Under the pieces are notes generated by a model. It saw only the letters and a list, made by a program, of their open reading frames with translations. It did not search any database and had not been told where the DNA came from. From Thermodesulfobacteriota bacterium (GTDB lineage Bacteria > Desulfobacterota > RBG-13-43-22), in the NCBI GenBank assembly GCA_025454185.1, contig JALOOY010000172.1, positions 1-5,190 of the forward strand: DNA of 5,190 nucleotides, read 5' to 3'. Positions 1 to 5,190 of this stretch are shown here, piece after piece. Numbering within the stretch: the first letter of the stretch is position 1; each line of letters opens with the position of its first letter. The position numbers were made by a program, and so were the translations under genes.

Positions 1-12
1 GCTGTTTAGTAG

Positions 13-18
13 AAAGGA
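13..18 (+). promoter_or_regulatory. Ribosome binding site of recD (supports the TTG start)
   Basis: AAAGGA lies ten bases before the TTG at 29. No ATG or GTG is available in frame between the window edge and that TTG. Just upstream, frame 1 carries two tandem stops (TAG at 7-9 and 10-12). These would suit the end of an upstream gene, possibly recB, but only two codons of it are visible, so this is inference. Confidence 0.5.
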
Positions 19-28
19 TTTTTCGACC

Positions 29-1870
29 TTGGACCTGCTCGATGACCTCCGGGATCGGGGCTTCCTCTCAGACTTGGACGTGCACTTCGCCCGCTTTCTG
101 AATCGGCTTTCCGGGATGGAAAACCTGGATTTGTCGCTGGCCTACGCTTTGACCAGTTGGGCCCGGGGCCAGGGCCATGTCTGTCTGGACCTGGAATGGC
201 TGGATGGACGAATGCTTCCGCCCGGAATAACGGACAGGAAGGAATTCCCCCCCCTCGACCAATGGATCGATCTGCTGCAGCAGACGCCGGTGGTGGGGCG
301 ACCCGGGGAATATTGTCCGCTGGTATTGAGCGGCCGGCGGCTATATCTGTACCGTTACTGGCAGTATGAGCAGGAGGTGATCGCCTTTATTCAGGCCAGG
401 GACTCCGGCGAGATCGGGTCCTTCGACCCGGTCGAAATGAGGGAAAAACTGAACCGGTTGTTCCCGCCGACGGGAGAGGCCGGGCCGGACTGGCAGAAAG
501 CCGCTGCCCTGGTAGGGGCCTTGAGGCCTTTTGGCATTATTACCGGGGGGCCCGGGACCGGCAAGACGACTACGGTAGCCAAAATCCTGGCCCTGCTCCT
601 GGAGCTGAATTACGATGCGGACCTGCGGATCTCCCTGGCGGCTCCCACGGGCAAGGCAGCGGCAAGACTGCAGGAGTCGTTGGCCCGGGCAAAAAAGGAC
701 CTGCCGGTCGGGGAGGCCCTCAAGGAGCGTTTTCCCGTCGAAGCCAGCACACTGCATCGTCTGCTGGGTGTTTTACCCGAAGGGGGCGGCTTTCGTCACG
801 GGCCCCACCATCCCCTGGCGGCGGACGTAGTACTCGTTGACGAAGCCTCCATGGTGGATCTGGCCCTGCTGGCCCGTCTGATGATGGCCCTGCCCGCAGG
901 CGCACGATTAATCCTGCTGGGCGATCAGGATCAATTGGCCTCGGTGGAGGCCGGGGCCGTACTGGGCGATATCTGTGATACGGGCCGGGCGCACGGTTTC
1001 AGCCCGGCATTGGTCCAGGTGCTCCGGGATGTCCTGGAAGAGCAGACGATCTGGCCGGTGGAAGAAGCGTCAGGGCGAGGGCTGCGGGATGACATCGTTC
1101 CCTTGCAACGAAATTACCGTTTCGGCGCCGACAGCGGGATCGGAGCGGTCAGCCGCCAGATCAACGCCGGAGAGTCGGACCAGGCCCTGGCCCGGATCCG
1201 TGAAAATACCGAGGGGGGGGACATCGGTTGGCGGGATTTGCCGTCGCCGGAAAGACTTTCCCGGGACCTGCGAAAAGCGGTCCGGGAAGGTTTTGCACCG
1301 TACTTGCAACAAAGCGACCCGGAAGCGGTATTCGAGCGGCTCAACGCCTTCCGGATCCTTTGCGCCCTGCGGGAAGGACCGTACGGGGTCCGGGGACTGA
1401 ACTACCTGGTGGAGCAGCAACTGCAGCGAGAAGGGCTGATCCACCCGCAGGGGCGCTGGTATCGTGGCCAGCCGATCCTGATCACCCAGAACGACTATAC
1501 GCTGCGGCTTTTCAACGGGGACGTGGGGGTCATCCTCCCGGACCCGGGGGCCGATCAGGAACTTCGGGCCTGGTTTCCCGGAGAAAAGGGGCCGTGGCGG
1601 AAATTCCGGCCTCGGCGCCTTCCCGCTCACGAGACGGTCTATGCCCTGACCGTGCACAAGAGCCAGGGGTCGGAATTCGATCGGGTACTGTTGATCCTGC
1701 CGGATCGGGATAACCCCATCCTGACCCGGGAGCTGATTTATACGGCCATTACCCGGGCCCGCGAACGGGTCGAGATCTGGGGCCGGGAAGAAGTGTTCCG
1801 GTCGGCCGTGGCCCGCCGCATCCGGCGCTCTTCCGGTCTGCGCGAGGCCCTCTGGGAGAACCAGGCATGA
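29..1870 (+). CDS. recD: RecBCD enzyme subunit RecD (exodeoxyribonuclease V alpha chain, 5'-3' SF1 helicase)
   Basis: RecD is the 5'-to-3' helicase motor of the cytoplasmic RecBCD complex, which unwinds and degrades double-stranded DNA ends and prepares them for RecA. The 613-residue product matches the usual length (about 600). After an N-terminal domain (about 1-150) the SF1 motifs appear in order: Walker A GGPGTGKT (173-180, K179), APTGKAA, Walker B VLVDEAS (D271, E272), motif III GDQDQL (298-303), motif IV region LQRNYRF followed by DSGIG (359-370), TVHKSQGSEF (541-550) and YTAITRAR (571-578). The stretch LQ..YRFG.DSGIG is characteristic of RecD rather than the shorter-N-terminus RecD2. 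The start is TTG with AAAGGA ten bases upstream. The frame stays open to the left edge, so an earlier start is not excluded. recB and recC are expected to the left but are not visible. The stop overlaps the next gene. C8 and G8 homopolymers lie inside the gene without breaking the frame. Confidence 0.96.
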   Translation: MDLLDDLRDRGFLSDLDVHFARFLNRLSGMENLDLSLAYALTSWARGQGHVCLDLEWLDGRMLPPGITDRKEFPPLDQWIDLLQQTPVVGRPGEYCPLVLSGRRLYLYRYWQYEQEVIAFIQARDSGEIGSFDPVEMREKLNRLFPPTGEAGPDWQKAAALVGALRPFGIITGGPGTGKTTTVAKILALLLELNYDADLRISLAAPTGKAAARLQESLARAKKDLPVGEALKERFPVEASTLHRLLGVLPEGGGFRHGPHHPLAADVVLVDEASMVDLALLARLMMALPAGARLILLGDQDQLASVEAGAVLGDICDTGRAHGFSPALVQVLRDVLEEQTIWPVEEASGRGLRDDIVPLQRNYRFGADSGIGAVSRQINAGESDQALARIRENTEGGDIGWRDLPSPERLSRDLRKAVREGFAPYLQQSDPEAVFERLNAFRILCALREGPYGVRGLNYLVEQQLQREGLIHPQGRWYRGQPILITQNDYTLRLFNGDVGVILPDPGADQELRAWFPGEKGPWRKFRPRRLPAHETVYALTVHKSQGSEFDRVLLILPDRDNPILTRELIYTAITRARERVEIWGREEVFRSAVARRIRRSSGLREALWENQA

Positions 1871-2418
1871 CCACCTCCTCTCCCTGGGCGGCCTCGATCC
1901 CCGATCCCTTGTTGGTAACCTTCGCACCGTTGCTGCTGGCCGAGGGTCTTCAAGGCCCGGTGCTGGACCTGGCCTGCGGCGACGGACACAATGGGCTATA
2001 CCTTGCCGGACTGGGGGTGCCGGTTATCCTTGCCGATCGGTCGGGGGAGGCCTTGGATCGGGCCCGAAAGGCTGCGGCCGGAAAGGGCCTGCCGGTGACT
2101 TTCCTGGAAGTCGACCTGGAAACCGGCGGCAACCCGCTGGAAGTGGAAGGCTACCGGGCTATCCTGGTCTTCCGCTACCTCCATCGGCCCCTGGTACCCT
2201 GCATCAGAAAAGGGATCCGCCAAGGGGGCTTCCTGATCTACGAAACCTTCACCAGCCGGCAGACCCGCTACGGCCGTCCCCGCAATCCCGATTTCCTGCT
2301 GCAGCCCGGCGAACTGGCGGACTGGTTTAAGGACTGGCAGTTACTCCATTCTTTCGAGGGTCTGTTAGAAGAGCCCCTCCGGGCCGTGGCCCAAATCGTC
2401 TGCCGGAAACCCGTTTGA
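1867..2418 (+). CDS. Class I SAM-dependent methyltransferase, TehB-like, substrate unknown
   Basis: This 183-residue protein has a Rossmann-type methyltransferase fold. Motif I is VLDLACGDG (32-40), the glycine-rich SAM loop. An acidic residue ends strand 2 (ILADRS, D57), the likely SAM-ribose contact, and motif III is EVDLE (D83). The second half carries GGFLIYETFT (120-129) followed by RPRNPDFLLQPGEL (137-150), a block I recognise from small TehB-like methyltransferases. It is near full length for a single-domain enzyme and has no membrane segment or signal peptide, so it should be cytosolic. ATG overlaps the recD stop as ATGA, with GGGAG eight bases upstream inside recD, so translation is probably coupled. 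Pairing with recD may hint at nucleic-acid work but does not prove it. A small-molecule or tellurite/oxyanion substrate is equally possible, so no gene symbol is assigned. Confidence 0.88.
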   Translation: MTTSSPWAASIPDPLLVTFAPLLLAEGLQGPVLDLACGDGHNGLYLAGLGVPVILADRSGEALDRARKAAAGKGLPVTFLEVDLETGGNPLEVEGYRAILVFRYLHRPLVPCIRKGIRQGGFLIYETFTSRQTRYGRPRNPDFLLQPGELADWFKDWQLLHSFEGLLEEPLRAVAQIVCRKPV

Positions 2419-2430
2419 ACTCCAAATCCC

Positions 2431-2586
2431 CTATGGAGCGCGGCGGCCGGGGCCGAAACGTTTCCGAAAAACACCGAAGACGCCTATCAGGATCAGAGCC
2501 ATGCCACCCAGGGTACGGGTGGTGATGCGCTGTCCCAGAACCGGCCGGGTGGGGACAAAAGATGCCGGTACGGCCCGCCTTACCAT
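2431..2586 (-). pseudogene. Possible remnant of an EamA/DMT-family transporter C-terminus
   Basis: The minus strand is open here for 51 codons (ATG 2586-2584, TAG 2433-2431). Its product has a block PVLGQRITTRTLGG (15-28), then a hydrophobic segment MALILIGVFGVF (29-40), then a basic tail RKRFGPGRR (41-49). This resembles the end of drug/metabolite-transporter proteins, where PV, a LGE-R(I/L)T motif, a last helix of the LIG.ALIL.GV type and a cytoplasmic tail follow one another. Here the usual Glu of LGE is Gln. No other transporter helices precede it, because the hydrolase gene ends just upstream, and I see no Shine-Dalgarno before the ATG. A decayed fragment is therefore more likely than a working gene. 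The frame runs back in phase to the hydrolase stop at 2608. A chance ORF in GC-rich DNA, or a genuine small membrane protein, are the alternatives. Confidence 0.35.
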
Positions 2587-2607
2587 AGAGGGGGCCACGC
2601 GGAATTT

Positions 2608-3933
2608 TTATTGGAAAATCTCGTCGAGCCAGTCGAACATCACGGCGCAGGACAGGGTGGGATTGCCCACCTGGCAGTGACCGTCCGCGCCTTCCGCCGT
2701 GGTGAAGACATAGCGGGTGACAGGCCCGGACACGCTGTTGGCGAACCGCTCGAGCTGCCGGCGGGGCTCGGCTCCTTCCCCGGCACCGACCAGGGCCAGG
2801 ACCGGGCAGCGGATGTTTTTCAGGTCGGCTTCCCTGACGGTGTAATTTCGCACCGCCTGATAGGTTGCTATGAAGGAAGGCCGGCCGTAACGGGCCATCA
2901 TCATGACGCTCATCCGTTTGGTGACGGGGTTCATGAACCGATCCGGCACCTGGGCGATGGTTTCGGGGGTAAAGTCATTTTCATTCGGCATTTGCGCCGG
3001 GTCGAAGCCGATGAATCCCGTCAGGTAACGATGCCAGTCCACGATGGGGGAGTTGGCGATCAAGGCCTGTATGCGGGTATCGAAGACCGCGGCCCGGACG
3101 GCGAAGTATCCGCCGAAGCTGATGCCGTTCAAGGCCACCCGACGGGCGTCCACGTCCGGGCGGGCCAGCAGGTGGTCCAGGGCGGCGCTGATCGGTTTTT
3201 CAAAATCGGGACGAAAGACGGAACGGGGGTGAAAGCGTAAGGTGTCCATCTGGCCGGGGCCCGCGAACAGGAACAGGTTGTAGCCCCGTTCCAGCGCGCA
3301 GCGGCCGGGCGCCAGGAATATTTCCTCCAAAGTCCCGTCATAACCGCTCATGACCATGATGGTCTTGTGCTTTTTGCCGTCCCGGTGGGGGGAGATGAAA
3401 TAGGCGGGAAGTTTCTGGCCCTCAAAAGGGATTTCCAGGACTTCGAAACGGTAGTCGGTAAAACTCAGGGCCTTGACAAAGGCCTCCCGGCTCTTCAGCC
3501 CCAGGGCCTGGTGCCGGGGATCCTTGAAATCGGCGAAGTATTCGGCGGCCCGGTAGGAGTTGGCGGCTTTCCAGAGCTGGTCACGGGCGCTGACCTTGTG
3601 GCCCCGGGCGGCCCGGGCCGCGCCGTCGGCCTCCTGCCGTCGCCCCAGGTCGGCAAAGACCGCCACCCAGGAATCCGGGTCGTTCTCCCCGATGCGGGAG
3701 GCCGCGTCCAGGGATTCCCCAACGGAAGCCCCGCCGAAGGCCACGGAGCCCAACTGCCGCAAAAGCTGGAAATCGAGTTCCGGGCTCTGGAAGCCCTGGA
3801 CCCGGGTCCGGCTGCGCGCCACTTGATCCCCGGCCCCCGGCCCCTGTCCGGCTTCACTGGCCAAGGTGTTCCCGTTCAAGGCCAACCCAAGCAGGAGGGC
3901 CGCCAATTTCGTCCAGATCCCTATTTTTACCAT
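2608..3933 (-). CDS. Secreted alpha/beta hydrolase, FrsA / 2,6-dihydropseudooxynicotine hydrolase-like
   Basis: An esterase-type or C-C/C-N hydrolase with unknown substrate. Numbering is from the start chosen here (441 residues). Residues 1-25 form a signal peptide: K-containing n-region, hydrophobic LAALLLGLAL (10-19), and likely cleavage after NTLA (22-25). A helical N-terminal region (about 50-160) contains a W...GHKVSARDQLWKAANSYR..EYF pattern typical of this family. The alpha/beta-hydrolase core follows: GYDGTLEE (197-204), RGYNLFLFAGPGQ (216-228), nucleophile elbow GISFGG (270-275, Ser272) and the GADGHC histidine loop (His419). The usual catalytic Asp after the CPVLALVG strand appears to be Glu (E386 or E389). 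The start is set by GGAG seven bases upstream. An upstream in-frame ATG at 3993 would bury the signal peptide behind 20 basic residues and has a poor ribosome site. The gene is transcribed alone or behind the RAYT, 238 bp away, and converges on the methyltransferase. Family call is fairly sure; substrate is unknown. Confidence 0.85.
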   Translation of the reverse strand: MVKIGIWTKLAALLLGLALNGNTLASEAGQGPGAGDQVARSRTRVQGFQSPELDFQLLRQLGSVAFGGASVGESLDAASRIGENDPDSWVAVFADLGRRQEADGAARAARGHKVSARDQLWKAANSYRAAEYFADFKDPRHQALGLKSREAFVKALSFTDYRFEVLEIPFEGQKLPAYFISPHRDGKKHKTIMVMSGYDGTLEEIFLAPGRCALERGYNLFLFAGPGQMDTLRFHPRSVFRPDFEKPISAALDHLLARPDVDARRVALNGISFGGYFAVRAAVFDTRIQALIANSPIVDWHRYLTGFIGFDPAQMPNENDFTPETIAQVPDRFMNPVTKRMSVMMMARYGRPSFIATYQAVRNYTVREADLKNIRCPVLALVGAGEGAEPRRQLERFANSVSGPVTRYVFTTAEGADGHCQVGNPTLSCAVMFDWLDEIFQ

Positions 3934-3940
3934 ACCGTAG

Positions 3941-3944
3941 CTCC
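3941..3944 (-). promoter_or_regulatory. Ribosome binding site that decides the hydrolase start
   Basis: Read on the minus strand this is GGAG, seven bases before the ATG at 3933-3931. The alternative in-frame ATG at 3993-3991 has only weak purine stretches at poor distance. The 3933 start also puts the signal peptide at the very N-terminus, which agrees. Confidence 0.65.
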
Positions 3945-4027
3945 GAGATTCCTTTCGAACTCCAAAAAGAAAACTTCTTTTCTTTCTCGTCATTTCTGTG
4001 GTTAACCTAACCTTCGCGATTCAGCGG

Positions 4028-4045
4028 CCATTTTTGAAAAAATGG
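4028..4045. repeat. Perfect short palindrome in the hydrolase upstream region
   Basis: The arms CCATTTTT (4028-4035) and AAAAATGG (4038-4045) are exact reverse complements separated by GA. The element lies about 95-115 bases upstream of the hydrolase start codon. No T-run follows the stem on either strand, so a standard intrinsic terminator is not well supported. It could be a protein-binding site or a hairpin that slows read-through from the RAYT. Function is unknown. Confidence 0.4.
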
Positions 4046-4079
4046 GCACTCCTGTTGATCTAACTGCCTGATATTACGT

Positions 4080-4116
4080 GGTCGGAATCTAAATTTGGCT
4101 TGTAGTGCCGACCTAC
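4080..4116 (-). repeat. Candidate REP element next to the RAYT gene
   Basis: Read on the minus strand the element is GTAG (4116-4113), stem GTCGG (4112-4108), a 22-base loop (4107-4086) and the complementary stem CCGAC (4085-4081), extendable by one more pair using G4113 and C4080. REP sequences mobilised by RAYT proteins are known to carry a conserved 5' GTAG (or GGAG) tetranucleotide directly before an imperfect hairpin, and this arrangement fits. It lies 56 bp beyond the transposase stop codon in the same orientation. The loop is longer than in the compact E. coli REPs, and only one copy is visible in the window, so repetitiveness cannot be shown here. Confidence 0.5.
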
Positions 4117-4171
4117 CCCCTTGCCATAGCGATATTTTTTAGTAAATTGTGATCAAAGGGACGTTGTTCAC

Positions 4172-5158
4172 TTAATTCAATTTTATTTTGGCATCCAATT
4201 CTTTAACCGCCATGGCCACCCCGGTGGTGCCGACTCCTACCTGGCGGGCGATCTCGGCCAAAGGTATCCCCAGTTCCCGGTATAAATAGACACAGAGCTT
4301 TTTCCGAAGTTCCGAAACGGCCCGGCGGCGGCTGCCGGAGCGCAGCTCCCGCTCGTTGACCCCGGCTTCCCGGCAGCGTTCTTTGATGATGCGGGCCAGG
4401 GAGCCCGCTTTCTTCCGGGCGCGGACCTGCCGGGCCAGCTTCCGGTCCGCTTCCTCCAGAACCGCTTGGATGAAATCCCCGGAGCCCAGGATCCGCTCGT
4501 CATAGGACTCCGGTTCACCCCGCTGCCGGAGGGATAACACCTGCGACCAGCCACCCAGGCTCCGGACCAACCCGCCGCCCACCAGTTCCGGGCGGGGGCC
4601 CAGGTCTTTCCCGGCCGACACGAACTCCCGGTAGGCCCGGAGGGCCGCCTTCGCCTTGAACCCAAAAAAGCTCAGCACGAAATCCCTGTCCTGCCAGTCG
4701 TTCTTTTGCCGGCCGGTCAGGACACCGTGGCCGCACCAGGGGTACTTCTCCAGTTCCTCCAGGCCGATGACTGCCTTGGCCCGTAGCGGGTTGAGATGGA
4801 TGTAACGGACCAGCTCCAGCAGATAAGAATCCATTTCGCAGAGGATCGATTTGTAGCGGTTCTGAAAGAGGTGCCCGAACCGTTGGTGCCGGCGATTGAA
4901 GCCGATGGCATACCCGGTCAATAACCGGCGCATGAAGGTCGGCAAGCCGGCCGGTCCGCTGATCAGCAGGAGGTGGACGTGGTTTTTCATCAAGGCCCAG
5001 GCCAGGATGCGGGTGCCGGTATCCAGAACCAGAGACTGCAGCTTTTCGACGAAGATCCGCCGATCTTCCTCATCCTCGAAAATGTTCTGCTTTTCAATCC
5101 CCCGGACCATGATATGGTGCAGGGTTCCGGGGACATCTAAACGGGCTTGGCGGGGCAT
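4172..5158 (-). CDS. REP-associated tyrosine transposase (RAYT, Y1_Tnp / IS200-like) with C-terminal HTH domain
   Basis: RAYTs are single-strand DNA HUH transposases, usually single-copy, that cut and join REP hairpins. The 328-residue protein begins MPRQARLD.PGTLHHIMVRG, the standard RAYT N-terminus. The HUH motif is NHVHLLL (H60, H62), and HLFQNRYKS (96-104) precedes RYIHLNPLRA (118-127), whose Tyr119 is the predicted nucleophile, so the catalytic core (about 1-140) looks intact. Beyond it lies a long extension: a linker with GGWSQVLSLRQRGE and DERILGSGDFI (202-230), then about 255-325 a helical domain with R...A..ELRKKLCVYLY and an HTH-like LAEIARQVGVGTTGVAMAV, resembling the DNA-binding C-terminus of DnaA. 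The start is supported by AGGGA (5165-5169) six bases upstream. IS-type ends are not visible. A REP-like hairpin follows the stop. It is probably a chromosomally settled gene, not an active IS. Confidence 0.93.
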   Translation of the reverse strand: MPRQARLDVPGTLHHIMVRGIEKQNIFEDEEDRRIFVEKLQSLVLDTGTRILAWALMKNHVHLLLISGPAGLPTFMRRLLTGYAIGFNRRHQRFGHLFQNRYKSILCEMDSYLLELVRYIHLNPLRAKAVIGLEELEKYPWCGHGVLTGRQKNDWQDRDFVLSFFGFKAKAALRAYREFVSAGKDLGPRPELVGGGLVRSLGGWSQVLSLRQRGEPESYDERILGSGDFIQAVLEEADRKLARQVRARKKAGSLARIIKERCREAGVNERELRSGSRRRAVSELRKKLCVYLYRELGIPLAEIARQVGVGTTGVAMAVKELDAKIKLN

Positions 5159-5164
5159 AAGAAA

Positions 5165-5169
5165 TCCCT
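5165..5169 (-). promoter_or_regulatory. Ribosome binding site of the RAYT gene
   Basis: On the minus strand AGGGA lies six bases before the ATG at 5158-5156. It supports that start, which also matches the usual RAYT N-terminus. Only 32 bases of upstream sequence are in the window and I see no clear promoter in them. Confidence 0.55.
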
Positions 5170-5190
5170 ATTCATTTTCGTTAGAAGCTT

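Noticed and set aside
1070..1927. Long minus-strand open frame (285 codons) opposite recD
   Set aside because: It is antisense to an unmistakable recD, its translation is low-complexity and rich in Pro, Arg and Gly, and it shows no recognisable domain. It is a GC-rich shadow.
2420..2455. Hairpins after the methyltransferase stop (CTCCA/TGGAG and CGGCC/GGCCG)
   Set aside because: The stems are only five pairs and no T-run follows on either strand, so an intrinsic terminator between the convergent genes is not supported.
2611..3240. Plus-strand open frame of 209 codons opposite the hydrolase C-terminal half
   Set aside because: Antisense to the nucleophile-elbow region of a well-supported gene, with no recognisable domain.
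3934..3993. Longer hydrolase start at ATG 3993-3991
   Set aside because: It adds 20 basic residues in front of a clear signal peptide and lacks a good ribosome site, while the ATG at 3933 has GGAG at seven bases.
3367..4005. Plus-strand open frame of 212 codons opposite the hydrolase
   Set aside because: It mirrors the hydrolase codons, has no motif, and runs over the hydrolase signal peptide and start. A shadow frame.
4002..4031. Nine-residue leader ORF (ATG 4031 to TAA 4002, minus strand) before the hydrolase
   Set aside because: No well-placed Shine-Dalgarno and no codon pattern suggesting attenuation. Such short frames are expected by chance.
4120..4156. Possible promoter TTGATC ... TATCGC on the minus strand between RAYT and hydrolase
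   Set aside because: The -10 match is poor and it would lie about 200 bases from the hydrolase start, so it is too weak to list.
4172..5190. A complete, mobile IS200/IS605 element
   Set aside because: The transposase is RAYT-like with its own extension, no paired left and right end hairpins flank it within the window, and no accessory tnpB is present.

Overview
The window is GC-rich bacterial chromosome with four recognisable genes and short, more AT-rich gaps. A RecBCD-type recD and an intact REP-associated transposase (RAYT) point to a Gram-negative proteobacterium or relative. The RAYT has a C-terminal helix-turn-helix extension of the kind I associate with Geobacter/Desulfuromonas-like Desulfobacterota. 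That placement is a weak inference, and a gammaproteobacterium is also possible.

Layout, left to right. On the + strand, recD (29-1870, TTG start) overlaps by four bases a small class I SAM-dependent methyltransferase (1867-2418), so the two are probably co-transcribed and translationally coupled. Next comes a gap of about 190 bp (2419-2607). On the - strand it contains an open stretch resembling the last membrane segment of an EamA/DMT-type transporter, probably a gene remnant. The other two genes are on the - strand. One is a secreted or periplasmic alpha/beta hydrolase of the FrsA / 2,6-dihydropseudooxynicotine hydrolase type (2608-3933). The other, upstream of it, is the RAYT (4172-5158). 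Between them lies about 240 bp of AT-richer DNA (3934-4171). It holds a candidate REP element (GTAG plus an inverted repeat, 4080-4116) and a perfect short palindrome (4028-4045).

The genes do not form one pathway. recD belongs to double-strand-break repair and DNA-end processing, and its partner genes would lie to the left of the window. The methyltransferase shares its transcript but its substrate cannot be read from sequence. The hydrolase looks like a stand-alone exported enzyme. The most interesting unit is the RAYT with a REP-like hairpin 56 bp past its stop codon in the same orientation, a plausible transposase/substrate pair. I see no CRISPR array, tRNA, rRNA, phage module or convincing intrinsic terminator, and no clearly novel multi-gene system.
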